64,000 nt of DNA from Zonotrichia leucophrys gambelii. Its lineage: Eukaryota > Chordata > Aves > Passeriformes > Passerellidae. A program made the translations under genes and the position numbers. The stretch spans positions 77,083,216 to 77,147,215 of the forward strand of contig NC_088171.1 of assembly GCF_028769735.1 (NCBI RefSeq), given 5' to 3'. The notes beneath the pieces were generated by a model. That model did not search any database. It was not told where the DNA came from and was given only the letters and a program-made list of their open reading frames with translations. This document shows, piece after piece, positions 50,401-62,580 of this stretch. Numbering within the stretch: position 1 is the stretch's first letter; every line of letters starts with the position of its first letter.

Positions 50401-50497
50401 GGACGGCGAGCAGCTGTGCCGCCAGCACTGCGAAAAGTCCCCATTTGCTTCTTATAAATTAAAGTGCCTTGTCACCAGTTAGGGCAAGTCAGCCAAG
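50380..50497 (+). other. Probable non-coding first exon ending at a consensus splice donor
   Basis: The 3' flank of the CpG island ends in CAAG followed by GTAAGG, an excellent vertebrate 5' splice site at 50497/50498. The start of about 50380 is my estimate from the CCAAT box at 50312. Between 50401 and 50497 there is no ATG, so the exon would be 5' untranslated sequence, with coding exons more than 13.5 kb to the right. I do not recognise the gene. Support is the donor plus its position at the island edge; a chance GTAAGG cannot be excluded. Confidence 0.42.
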
Positions 50498-51360
50498 GTA
50501 AGGCTTAAATAAAATGACACTTTAATATGTGGCAACATGGATATTTCCGGACAGCGGTGCCGCTAACACAGCCTTCTAAGTAGCGCAAAATATTTTGTGC
50601 GATAATGCTGTCGTAGTGGGTGCACAACCTGTAATTTGTCTGTGTTAAAGTTGCCGCTGGTACGCAAGCCTTACCCTTGTGGTGCTGTAGGAACGTGTTT
50701 GCTTATCCGAGGCAGTTGCAAAGGGACCTGCAAAATACAGGCGTAGAAAGGTAGCGGCGCTCTGTGTATGTGTTTGTGTGTGACCGTGTTCGTAATACCT
50801 ACAGTTCTGCTCCTTAACTTACGGGGATAATGTGCAGATGCATTTTAATTGCGATGGCAGGCAGATTATTCTTTGGCTCAACTCACATGTGTGAGCCTTT
50901 TTATACAATAAAACCGCATGCCATGGTGAACTATATGTGGAGAACATTAAGCTTGGTATTTGAATAGCAATTTCAGGGGTTTGGGTTCCCCCCTCCCCAC
51001 CCCCCCCATGTTTGTAACATTATATGTGATAACTGAGGATTGAAATTGCAGCAAAAGCAGACCTCCTGCAGATTTGCCTTTAGCTGCTTGTTAAAGCTTA
51101 AGCAGTCACCTAACTTTACTTTGTGTAAAGGGCACTGTAAATAATGCACAGGCAGAAATAAATCCTCTCTTTCATCTCCTCCTAGCCCACCCCAATAGTA
51201 CCTCACCTAATGAACAAAAACTACCATGTACCTTTAGTTCACACTACATTTTGACTGATGGAACTGTCAATGGACTGGAACTGAGTGTTTTGGCAAGCAA
51301 GGAGCTCCCTAGGATGACTTTGCTAATGTGTGTCTCTGAAAACAACATAGTCCTGAACCT

Positions 51361-51388
51361 GTGTGTGTGTGTATGTGTCTGTGTGTGC
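51361..51388. repeat. (GT)n microsatellite, interrupted
   Basis: Six GT units, then ATGTGTCT, then further GT units. Confidence 0.9.
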
Positions 51389-54300
51389 CTGTGAGTCTGT
51401 TTTGTGTACAGGAGTGACAAGATACAAGGAGGACAGGGTACAGAAGCCAATGAAACATGGCAAACGTAGATACCTGCATGTATTTCTCTGACTGGATCTC
51501 TGTAAAACAGTATGAGCATTTCTCATATTTCAATGTAGTTTATCATTCAGATTAAGGGTTGGGATAAATTCAATTTCATGTGCATCAATGCCCCATTAGT
51601 TTTTCACAATCAAAGGAAATACAATGGAAAACACAGGTAAAATTATGACTTCAGTTAGTACAGGTGATAAAATCACTTCCTATAATCAAGATACAGAATG
51701 TATTTTTCATTCCGAGACACTAGGCATAGCTCCTTCCTTTCCAAATCTTTACTTCTGTGCTGCAGTCAGCCATACACAGTTGAGTGAAAACACTGAAGCC
51801 TTCCTTCTGCATAAATTGTCCTTCTACTGAATAGTAGTAAATGTTTGTTTTCGGGGCAAATATAGAATTAATTTAAAAGTTTGCCACGTTTGGCATTTTG
51901 CCTAACTGTAAAGGTAAGAAGATTTAGAGAAATAACCAAAAGGCTTCTTTAACCTACTTCACTGCTTTTTACAGAATATTTCATTTTATTTCATTTCATA
52001 TTTTTCTGAAGAAGACATAATATGGTATAGTTACCTAATGCAAATTAAGTGTTGACTCTTTTTTTGTTGCATATACCTATGGAAACTATGTAATGTTTTA
52101 CTTTTGTAGTTAAAGTTACTAATCATCCTATTTAAGGACAACAATAAGAACCTTTTTTCTTCTCTGAATAGAAAATGTCAATCAAACAGAAAGCAAACAA
52201 TCCAACAAAAAACCTACAAAATGAATCAAGAAAACAACCAAACCAACACATTCACTTTTACCTGGTTTTTTTTTTTTTTTTAATTGACTGGAGAAATTGT
52301 GTGTCAGACAGCACTTTCCTTTGAAAAGGAGCAAATTCAGTGCACAAGCATGTCTTAGGGGGCACTGTGCTGCTGACTGAACCATTTACAGATGAGATCC
52401 AAAACTAAATGCCTTCAACTTGCAGGTACTGAAGATCCTGAAAGACTTTCTAGGATAGCATTGTTGGCTCTACTATTAGGACAAAATGCCAGTCAAAATT
52501 TTTTATACTTTGTCTAGTTTAATTCCTCAAGTAGCTTAATTTGAGAGGATTCTTCTTTACTACCTACATTAAAAAGTGTTGTTTAGTGTTTTTGTCCTGC
52601 AATGCAGAGACTGTAACTCAACCACTTTGTTGGTGCATGCTGTGCTAATTCATGGTAGTAGCTCTGGTGAACATATGCAAAGTTATAAAACAACTGGGGA
52701 TAAATGTCTTCAACATCCAAAATTAGTGTATGAGGGTGCATGTGTGCACGCCAGAGAGGCACAGTTGTTACTGCACCAGAACTGACATTCCTGTGGTGCG
52801 TAAAATTTACATAATAGCCTTCAGGGAATAATCTGTACTTAAAAGTGACTTCATTATTTTATTTTTTTTTTTTATAATTTTGTCTCTGAACTCTGAAACA
52901 TTTAACATATGAGCTCTAAACATTAAAAATATGAGCAATTGACTTACTAGTTCTCAATATGGTCATATGGAAGACTTCAACCTTTATCTCTGGCTGATAA
53001 ATGAAACTTGAAAGGTATGAAAAATTCTGTTAACTATAGTTCCTGCTCCTGGTTAAGAGCTGAATTTCTGTTAATACAATTAGTGCTAAAAATTATCAGT
53101 CTTATCAGATTGAATAAAACCAGCTAAATACCAGTGAGTCATCTGTTCCATGCACATGAACACGAGCTCCTGTTTGGACAGCTAACAGCTAGTTAGCCCT
53201 GGCAGACCTGTCCTGCAAAGGGGCCTAAATCTGCCATCATGACACCATGGGGCACAGTTCCATTGCTTATAGGCAATGCAAAATAAAGGTGGCAGCTGGC
53301 AGGGCAGGAAGCACACAAAATACATAGCAAAACCTCCCAACAACATAAAGTGATTGCATTCATAGAAGAGATTCTATGCATCTTTTCTGAGAAGAAGATT
53401 ATACATGTGCAAAGGTCATAAGAAGAAACTCCATATGAAAACCCCAGCATAGCCTACACAGGTCTATGTAAGCCAGCACAAATATCTCACTAGCATAATT
53501 ATGGTGGAAAACTTATTTTCCATTATCCGTAGAGATGCAGTTTAAATAGTATGTGTATGATCTGGTGAAAAATCAGGGCAAAGTGCTTAAACTTCATCAT
53601 ATACTTGATTGGTAGACTTGGACAAGTCCCTAAAGCACTCAGTAACTTCATGTATGACGTGAGCATTGCATAATAAGTGTAGAATGAACAATGAATATTA
53701 TATGATACTGTTTAAAAAAAAATATTGCAGAACCTAATACCGAAGTGTATTGTCTTCATTACTCTATTCCTTCTGTTTTGAATTATACACAATTTTGCCA
53801 TCCATTTCCAGCAAATGAAGCTACATGGAATTTGGAAACCCAAAGAATGGAAGTGGAATTTTTAAGAAGTTTCTGAATTGAGGGCTAAACGAATCGTGTA
53901 TCATATAAGGGACAACAAAGATTGGCATGATAAGATTTTTTCCCCTCCAAAACCAGGTTTTATCCAGAAAACAGTTAATGCTGAAATGTTTTGAAATATG
54001 GTTTTAATAATGTACCATTACTTTTCTTTTTGACTGGTTTTAAGAATCAACAGAATTTAGAATAAAAAAAGTTTGAGATTGAAAGGAGTGAATAAGGCTG
54101 ATCTCCTGTTTAGGGGTTGTGCTTATGTGGAGGAAGTTGTTGTTTCAGGGGTTTCTTTTGGGGACTGGGGCTTTTTTTGAAGTAATGTCTTTTTGGATTG
54201 AACACAATCAGAATAACATAATCATGAAGCTTTATAAGTAATCGACAGGCAACTTGGTAGCATTTGCACATCTGCAGTCCTTATATAATGAAAATACATT

Positions 54301-54724
54301 CTGCAGTTTCTTGAGGCCTGTAAGAAATACAGTTTTGCTTGATGGCAATTGTCATTTATATTTTTATGGAATTTATTCAAAACTGAGTAGAGGTAAAGCT
54401 GGGTTTGTTATCATAGAAAAGACAAAGCATTACTTTACTCCCTACTCCTTGTGAAATTGTTTGCTTCTTTTAAGCAGATCTTCTTGCAAAAGGGAGTATA
54501 TTTAGGTCACAGACAAATTATTCCATTCTCACTTCACCTTACCTAGGTTTCAGTACAATTTATCCAGTGCTTACAAGGCCAAATTTTCAAGGCTGCTTGT
54601 GAAGTGTGGTGTAAAAATACACAAGCTAGCTGAGGCACCAGCTGCATTTCTATGCTAGGACTGTAGTAAGGATCTGTGAGATATTTTGTTGTTTTCTCCT
54701 TGTACTGTAGTACTGCACAGTCTA

Positions 54725-54790
54725 CTGTAATATTGAACCCTGAAAGTACTTTGTAATATTTAATCCTGAAAGTACTTTGTAATATTACAG
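54725..54790. repeat. 26-bp tandem repeat, about 2.5 copies
   Basis: Units at 54725-54750 and 54751-54776 share the core TGAAAGTACT with TGTAATATT, and a third partial copy (TTGTAATATT) ends at 54786. The 22-bp core from CCTGAAAG to AATATT is identical at 54739-54760 and 54765-54786. Confidence 0.92.
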
Positions 54791-55064
54791 GAGGGATCAG
54801 CCACATTGTCTTGACTTAGCAGATGGGATGAGTGATGTGGTAGGACCAGCAGTCTTTTCCTTATGCAATATCTTTAAGTTTTTAATGTACAACAACTGCT
54901 TTGAACCATTCTTTGGAGAAATCTGCCTCTCCCTGCTAGTGATATAGAAGTACATGCTTCAGTATAGGTGGTCTAAATGTTTCCTAGCATATCTTGTCCC
55001 TGTTCAGTATTCTGTTGAAAACAACCAACTCTATTTGATTGACTCCTCATTTTGGTATTTCCAG

Positions 55065-55255
55065 GTGTATCATAGAATCATGAAATGGTTTGGGTTGAAA
55101 GAGACCTTTGAAGAACATCTAATCCAACCTGCTCTGCCCTGCCATGGGTTTAGCCATCTTTCACTAGACCAGGTTACTCAAAGCCTTGAACACTGCAAGG
55201 GATGGGACATTGACACCTTCCTTGGGCAGCCTGTTCCAGTATCTCCATCATGCAC
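55065..55255 (-). mobile_element. CR1 LINE 3' end, minus strand
   Basis: Starts with the antisense terminus 'tcatagaatcatgaaatgg' (55069-55087), followed by 'tttgggttgaaagagacct' (55089-55107) and 'cttgggcagcctgttccagt' (55221-55240). A short 5'-truncated copy with a well-preserved end, so probably among the younger CR1 pieces here. The 106-codon ORF at 54954-55274 is an artefact of reading it antisense. Confidence 0.94.
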
Positions 55256-56929
55256 TGTGTTGTTTAGTAATTAATTGCCATTAAGCTCTTACAGCACAAT
55301 TATGGTTGTATATATGTTAAGTGTACACACATATTCTTAGAGAAGGTACAAAGAAATGAATATCAAATTTAAAAAAGTACCATGTTTGATAATCTAAAGG
55401 CATGTAAAAATTATGAGTAACATTGTGTGGCACTAGACTGAGAAATTTTTTGGCGCAGGATATCTTATGGTCACAGATGGGAATGTGCATTTTCATTATT
55501 ATATGAAATGATTTATTTGAATTCTATGATTAGTCACCTTAACCAAATCAGTAATATATTGTCCTACAAAAGTCATACATTTGGATTTGAATTCTGTTTA
55601 TTTTACATCTTGTTCTTGCTGGATGGTATGAAAGCTGTGAAAGAAAACCTTTTGGTTCAAGACACTATGTTTGCTTTCATTTTCAGTAATTATACTTTGC
55701 CCAGAGAAAAGAATCTTGTTTTGTCTTTGACTTGTAAACATTTGTGTATTGGGCAGCTCTTTGAAGGAGATTTAAGATGATGCTTCATGTTGAGGTGAAT
55801 TGAATACTGAAGCCCATATCTCAAGCTTCAGTATTCAAACTTTCAGTCCTGCTCTGCTGTTGATGATATGACAAGTGATAGAACAAATAATTTTGAAAAA
55901 TAGCAACATGAATACAATCTCTATAATTGCAGGGCAAGTATTTGAAATATTCAGAGTCAAGTTTCAGACTGTCTCTGTGAGTCCCGTTCTGCGTGTAAAA
56001 TACAAGTGCTCCTTCAGAAGAGAATCTTCCTATTATTACTGAAAAATTTGGTAGGTTAGTAATGGTGTCAGGCCAATAATGCTGCTATTAATTTTTGGGG
56101 TGTTGGAATGCATATGCATGTGTTTGTGCATATTTGAAGAAAACAGTAGTTCCTATAAGGGAGGAAGCTCCTTTAGCTCATTCAATAGTGAGAAAGATTT
56201 AATTTGAGTGTAAAAAGGTATTTTAACACTGATGTACTGTATTAGCACCTGGGAAGTGCTGACTGCTTTAAATGTAAAATCTTGGCTTTCAGGAGAGGTG
56301 AAATAAAACTAGGGCATATGAGCACTGTAGCATGTTAGCCATTAACTGCTCATGGCAACTGACAATATATAAAAATACTGGGAAAGTCATTGATGCCTGG
56401 ACTACAGTCCTCAATCTCTATTTCTTGTATGCTTTACATTTGGTCTTTCAATAAATAATAAGCTTTCTTACTGGAGTAATAAAATCAAGAAAAAAAGCTA
56501 CGCATCATTTATTACACGCAATTTCCACACACTTTGCTGATGAAGAAAATTTGTTATATATTTGCTGTTCATTAAAGCGTGAATTCTTGCATTCATATTA
56601 GTGAATTTGAGCTCAGAGTTATTATCTTGACTATTCAGGCTAGAGAGATCTTAAATATTTTTCTATTTGCAGAAGGGAAGGTGTAAAATAATCAGTCCAT
56701 TTATCATTGCATGTTTAGTTGGTTTTTTGTACATTTTTTTAAAGTTATGAATAATCTAAGAAACTTCTAGAAAACTTGTGGAAAAGTATAATGTTTGTTC
56801 TTATACTCATTCATTTTCAATGAATGCACAACTAACACTTTTAAATCCTGTGTGGTTTTGTACTAGAAACCCTTCTAAGTGATTTTGGAAAATGTCAGAA
56901 CAACCAGCAAGCTAACAAGTTTTCAAATG

Positions 56930-57345
56930 GAACTCAACATTTCTAGCTGGTTGGGCTTCTTCCAGTGTTATCTTGTGTACTCTCAGGACAGCCATCCAAG
57001 GCATCCAGTTCCCTGTGCATTAACAGAGTGGGTGCGCCAGAATTGTGCCAAGAGGCAGCAGAGTGGGAAGATAGCTGCTGATCCTGGCACAGATGATGTG
57101 ACCTGCTGCCATAACTCCCTTCAAGCAGCAGGTGCCTCTTCCCAGGTGTTTAGCCGGCCCATTATGGGCATGCAGACTGTGCACAGCTTTTACACAGGGA
57201 GTGGGTTCCACAGTGCTGTGGTTCAGTCCCCAGCTTTCTGCTGGGACTGCAGAAATGCATTGGCTGGACTGTGCATGCCATTTGTGTGCTATAAATTGGA
57301 CATTAGGTTTAGAGGACTTAGGGGGAGTGATCATGTTGCATGAAT
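56930..57345. other. GC-richer block with overlapping unassigned ORFs
   Basis: Compared with its flanks this stretch has few homopolymers and more GC. It carries a 154-codon plus-strand frame (56879-57343), a second plus-strand frame of 95 codons (57132-57419) and a 104-codon minus-strand frame (57020-57334). None has a domain or signal peptide I recognise, and the mutual overlap argues against real coding. It could be an unknown old retroelement or a conserved non-coding block. Confidence 0.35.
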
Positions 57346-58578
57346 ATTTTCCTGGAGGAGGTCTTTATATTTCTCAGATCCCACTCAATCAACTGCATCA
57401 TTCTAATACCATGTTTTAAACTATTAGAGAGAAACATAATGTTGGATACCTCTTGGTCTATTAAGGAGGAGTTAGTAGAGGGATATGTGTTACCAGAGAC
57501 TTGATCCTCAGAGAGCATAAAGGAGCTTACAGAGAATGTATGCAAAAATATTCAGCCAACAAGTTGCTGTTTTTCCCTAGTAATTTTTTTTTCCCTCTGG
57601 GTTAATTTTCTGCTGGATTAGAGAGCTATGTCATTTTATAGGAAGGTTTGTCACATTCTGGATCTAAAAGAGAGAAAGCTGGGGGAACAACAGCCTGGAT
57701 GCAGGGAAAGAAAAATAGGGCACCATTATTTTGATAATCTTTCTTTAGCCATGAGGCAGATAAATGGAAAAGATGACCAGAGGGATGTTCCTTTGTAAGA
57801 ACCTTTGAAAAGTAGCCTCCTAGATGAAAACCTTTTCAGGAGGTTTATCAATACCTCACAAGGAAAGCCAGCAGGAAGACAACTGACTATGTAGCCTTGC
57901 ATTGTGACTTGAAGGCTAATGAACTTGAGTTCTTTCAGACTATACAGGTCAGGTGATGACTGATTTCCTAAAGCTATTAATACCTACTGTGCTACTGAAG
58001 CCAGTGGGATTATATTGTTACACTATTGTAGTGTGTTTGCTATGCTATGTCATGGCTATACCTATAAGTTTTCTAGTTCTGAACTGAAACAGGAGATGTC
58101 TCCATTTGTGTTTGTTTGGATTTTTGTTTGCTTGTTTGTTTTCTTTTTGGTTTTTTAATTTTTTTTAATTACAAAGAGGTATAACAGTCTTGAAATGCAG
58201 TGAGTTTCCTCCACAGTACCATTGTGTGATAATTTACTCCTTATATTATAATGAGCACTCGCTCTATTTATTGTGGAGCTTAATATGTTTTAATGACTAT
58301 CGTGACTCCCCCACAAAGCGAAACTCAAAGAGTGTCTCCATGCTCATGATTCATTTAGGTGGATTTGTCAAAAGTTTTGAGACTTGTGAGCACATACTTT
58401 TTTGCAACATACAGCTATAATTTTGCTTTTAAAAGCAGAACATTACTTTCCTTAGCTTTGGAGAAATCCCAAAATATAGGTGCTTGTATATTTAGCATTC
58501 ACATTTTATATTAGGTGAAAGATAAGTGATTTCATTAAAAATTTTGTATTAAATTGCAGCTTGTAAATTTGCTAATTC

Positions 58579-58603
58579 ACCACACCCCCCCCACACACCC
58601 CCC
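58579..58603. repeat. C-rich (CACC)-type low-complexity tract
   Basis: CACACCCCCCCCACACACCC-like run with C homopolymers. Confidence 0.9.
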
Positions 58604-60617
58604 AAAAATCTGCACTTTTTAGATTCAGGCTTATGTTTTTTAAAAAATATTAGTTAATATTTAAGTAGATTTATGGGATCTGCAAACTAATTAGAGGCAT
58701 ATCAATGTAGAATTGTTTTTTTGTGTTCTGAAGATTTTCAATATTCTGGCAATAACTGTGTTCAGGAAAATGAGAACTGAAAAAAGAATGTCATACAAAT
58801 TGACTTGCAGACAAGGTCTTTAGCCTGTCAGTCTGTCTAGTCAATCTTTGGTGTCACAACAAGATCACCAGCAATCTACAAAGTTTTTTATAGTGACATT
58901 TCTGTAATATCTACATGCAGTGTTAGCCCTAAAGGAAACACTTTGCTCTTCTCTATGCTTTTGTGATGTTGCCACTAAAGACAGATTCAAAATGAGCTGG
59001 CTGTTTGAAAAATACTGTTTTATCCACATTGAGACTTAAAAGTATCAACTGATTTTCTGAATTGGCAAAGTTGTTTATCTTTTGCAAACCTGAAGGTCAA
59101 CTTCATTTTCTTATTCTAAAAACTGCAGTGTTAGTAAATTCAAACTGATAGATAAATCTTTAATCAAACCATTCTTTTCTTTTCTATACTCTTTCTCTAC
59201 TGTGACATGTTTATTTGAACAACTCTTATCATCCCCAAAGACTTGCAAGCAGAAATGTAGTGAATTTATGACTACACAGCAATTATTTATTTTCTGATAG
59301 AAACATTAGATAGGTAAACTACTGCCAGGCAGAATGTTATAATGCCTGATTATTTCAATGTGAGATCCTGCTGGGTCCCTGAACACCAGACAGCTACCAC
59401 TCAGGAAGGAAATGGTGAACCTCCATGGCATTTGAGGATGGGGCATTTGTTATTCCTGCTGAGTTCTTATCTTCCCAGTTCCCCACTTTTTCCATTATGT
59501 CTTTACACTTTTTAATGACTTTTTCATTACTGCCCACTCTATGTTTTTACTTCTGTCTTTATTTTAGCTGTAGCTACATTAAAGGTCCAAGTACTTTTGC
59601 TCCATTTTTGTAGAGTCTGGACATTAGAGAGCATTATATTTGGAACAAAGATGGACTTTGAATAATTGCAGAAAAAAGGAACTTCAAATGGATAGTTTAA
59701 ATCAAATTTGGCCTCATTCCTGCTATACTGTGAACATACATTGTCTGCAGGAAATGATAGCTTCTGGACTGCACATAATGACTGGCCTTTTCAGCTCCTG
59801 TCTCCCATGTATCTCATGCCAATAAAAGGAAGTGTTGTGTACCTGATGTGCAATTCTGCTGACCAATTTTAGCAATTGATTAAAAAAGGGTAGAAAGTAA
59901 AGGATAAAAGAGATGAAATAAAGAATTCAATAAGGAAGTAAAAGTATGTCATTTAAGAAAGAGATTGAAGCCTTTTTTGGCATATGATACAAAAAAAGAA
60001 GGGCATGACTAAACCTGTTTTTTGCTCTTCTTGAAGTATTGTTCCAGATTATTGTAGGAAAGGTGTCAATTAGAGTCAGCTCCTTTATGCCTTCTTATCT
60101 CTTTTTTTTCACAAGAAGATGTAGTTAGTTTTACAGTTTGCCACATAAAGGAGTTGATTTTTTTTCCCCCTCAAGAAGGTATTTATGCAGTAGATATCTT
60201 ACTCCTAAAGAGGATTACAGGCTTAGACCAAATAATCAGGGTTTGTAAATACTTTTTATGATATTATAAGCAATATACTAGATATTGAAAATTATACCTA
60301 TCTTCTGCCTAATTTTGGCTCACCCACCAGGGCAAAATATATTTGCATACTGAGCTGAATCTTAACCTTGAGATATACTGAGATCCTCAGCCCTCAGCTT
60401 TTTAGTGATACTTCTGCTTAACAGCACAGAAAGAAATTCTGCAATGGAGGTGGACTCTGTTGGTATTACCTTCCCATCACAGAGACCAGAGGGCTTCTGC
60501 ACAGCTGCCACCATTCTTGTAGCCTGAATAAAGTGCACCAAAAATTTGTCTTCAGGAAGGAAGGTCTTTGCAACAAGGTCAACAGGAGGACTTATTCAAA
60601 AAGCCTTCTTCAGACAT

Positions 60618-60634
60618 ATATATATATATATCTA
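60618..60634. repeat. (AT)n microsatellite
   Basis: Short uninterrupted AT dinucleotide run. Confidence 0.9.
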
Positions 60635-62249
60635 CAGCTCTGCATCAGCTGTAACAGTAGTGCTGTGTAAAAATTTACAGATTTAGGAAACTGTCTACTT
60701 TATTTAGGATAAGGAAATTTTTTCTTGCTATAAGGACTAAATGAACTCTGCATGTCAAATCTTTACATAAACTGGGGAAAAGAGCCCTACTAACCACACC
60801 AACTTTTCAGCACTTGAAATAGATTAATGTTTTTCCACTTAGTATTTCTTGTAGCATAGCCCAGTTGAAAGGTATCAGTTTGGTGTGGGGGTTTTTTGGG
60901 TGTTTTTTTTCTTTGCTTGTTTGTTTTTCATTCTTTCTTTACAACTTGCCTTAAAATGATGGGTCTTTTTATATGTGTTACATATTCCCATGCAGATATT
61001 TCCTTTGTCTTTTACTCTATTCCTTGTTGGATACACATCCTTTCATTTTTATTTGGTTACTCTGCAAGTTGTATATAACTACAACAAATACACCATTCCT
61101 GTGTGTGACATCTCAAAAATATTGTTATTGCATAGATTCCCAAAGGTCCTGTGAGACTGGTATCTTAACATTTATTCAGTCTGATCCTCTACAGTTTGCA
61201 CTATTTCAGCTCAAAAGACCACATAATTCTGTACTGCCTAAAGGCATGAGAGATTGGTTTTTCTCACAAGCAAAATGAATAGGTATTTTCAGCTCCCTCC
61301 ATTTTGTTTAAAGTTTGTCTTTGAAAGCTTAGGATGATGAATTTGAGATTTCCTTTCAGGCACATGCTTACTTCTTCCCATCACTTATATTTTAAGGTCA
61401 TACTTTTCACTCCTCATTGTTCAAGTGCAGTAGAGGCTTATTGAACTCTTCCTTGACAGATAGTACAGACACACTGCAGTACTACTTTTCCTTTTGAAGA
61501 CCTTTTTGTACCTCAAGTGCCTTGTGGTATCTTTGATGTTGCCTAATTGGAATCTCAGAAGTGAAAAAATAAATAGTTGAATGAAGACATGAGTGGCAGG
61601 CCTAAGGTTGTACATAATCTTAATTTGCTTTCAATCTTTCTTTTATTCTTATGACTTACAGTGAAGTAGCCCTCTAATATTATGGCTTTATTTATTTCTA
61701 TCACCCATTTTTACATTTGAGTTTCTCAGTTATCTGTCTCCCACAATTTGAACAGAAGCTCCTGAATTTTCATTTGTCTTCATGGTCCCTCTGAATCCGT
61801 CTCAGAACTTTTAACCAGCCTTCTTTCTAGCTAGTAGTCTTTCTTGAACAGGTAATTTTTATCCTATCTCACCTACTTGTCTCGCCTAGTTTAGGCTTAA
61901 GTTTCTTAGGACAGGAGTATTGTCTTAAAACTCTGTATAAATATGCTTCACAAAGACAGCTCAGCAGAAGTTCTGCATCTAATTTGGGATTTCCCAGCAC
62001 AGTGATAGAGCCCAGCTGCCAATAGTTACATGGAAAGAGGCACGGGAATCTGGTGGGGTATGGATTACAGGTGGAAAGTGCCCTTATACCAAGGAAGGGC
62101 AGGCACAGGGGTAAAATTGAGGCACAGAATTCTCCTCTTCTATTGCAGTGGAGCAGCTGTGCCAAATTTGTAGGGCTCCAAAAGAAGAAGGAGGTCAAGA
62201 AAATATAGTGATGAGTGGGAGGCCTAGAGTTTGTGGCAGTTGTATTGCA

Positions 62250-62580
62250 GGAGACAAGAGAAAGGGCACTGCGGGGAGCTAGATTCAGCAGCAGAGGGGT
62301 CAGAGCCAGGCTCCCCTGGGAGGTGCACAGCAATAGGGCACAGGATGGTGGCCACAGGTGTCCATGAAGGAGATTCCTGTTGAATTTGAAGAGGAAGCTT
62401 TTCACAGGGAGCAAGGTTAAGCTCTGGGACAAGTTGCTCAGAGAGAGACCTTCAGACTTAGATGTTTTAAAATTCATCTGGACATGGCCCAAAAACAACC
62501 CAATAAAATTTAGAAGGTAGCTATGCCTTGGGGAGGAATCTGGACTTTTTTGATCTCCAAAAGTCCTTTCTACCTACATT
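62250..62580 (+). mobile_element. CR1 LINE 3' end, sense, diverged
   Basis: Sense CR1 tail: 'ggaggtgcacagcaatagggc' near 62319-62339, 'aagcttttcacagggagca' near 62395-62413, 'ttgctcagagagagacctt' near 62433-62451, 'aaattcatctggacatggcc' near 62470-62489, and 'gatctccaaaagtcctttctacct' near 62551-62574. The terminal repeat is eroded. A 209-codon minus-strand ORF (61869-62498) overlaps it and is a chance antisense frame. The body of the element is not coding. Confidence 0.82.

Larger units (their letters stand above)
49815..50440. promoter_or_regulatory. CpG island promoter
   Basis: Sharp change from AT-rich DNA to very GC-rich DNA with CpG close to expectation; by hand I count about 36 CpG in 50161-50400. 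Repeated GGGGCGGGG-type GC boxes lie between 50236 and 50310 and a GCCAATCGC CCAAT box (CCAAT at 50312-50316) on the plus strand. Scattered CpG continue to about 50900 as an island shore. Such islands in vertebrates mark promoters, often broad and TATA-less, active in many tissues or in development. The CCAAT orientation and the splice donor at 50498 favour rightward transcription; divergent transcription is possible. The GC-rich open frames of up to 211 codons on both strands are composition artefacts. Confidence 0.88.
50498..55064. other. Probable intron 1 of the CpG-island gene, no exon seen
   Basis: CpG-rich shore to about 50900, then AT-rich DNA with a TG repeat (51361-51388), T runs (near 52267-52283 and 52861-52872) and a 26-bp tandem repeat (54725-54790). 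Only short ORFs without domains. Confidence 0.5.
55256..62249. other. AT-rich non-coding DNA, no gene supported
   Basis: No recognised exon. A GC-richer block with overlapping ORFs at 56930-57340 is listed separately, as are C/A-rich (58579-58603) and AT (60618-60634) repeats. Confidence 0.55.

Noticed and set aside
49780..50444. Open frames of 206 and 211 codons on opposite strands in the CpG island
   Set aside because: Both are rich in Arg, Pro, Gly and Ala, overlap each other and run through GC boxes and a tetranucleotide repeat. GC-rich DNA has few stop codons, so these are artefacts.
61869..62498. 209-codon minus-strand frame
   Set aside because: It is the antisense of a plus-strand CR1 plus flank, has no domain, and CR1 itself is sense on the other strand.
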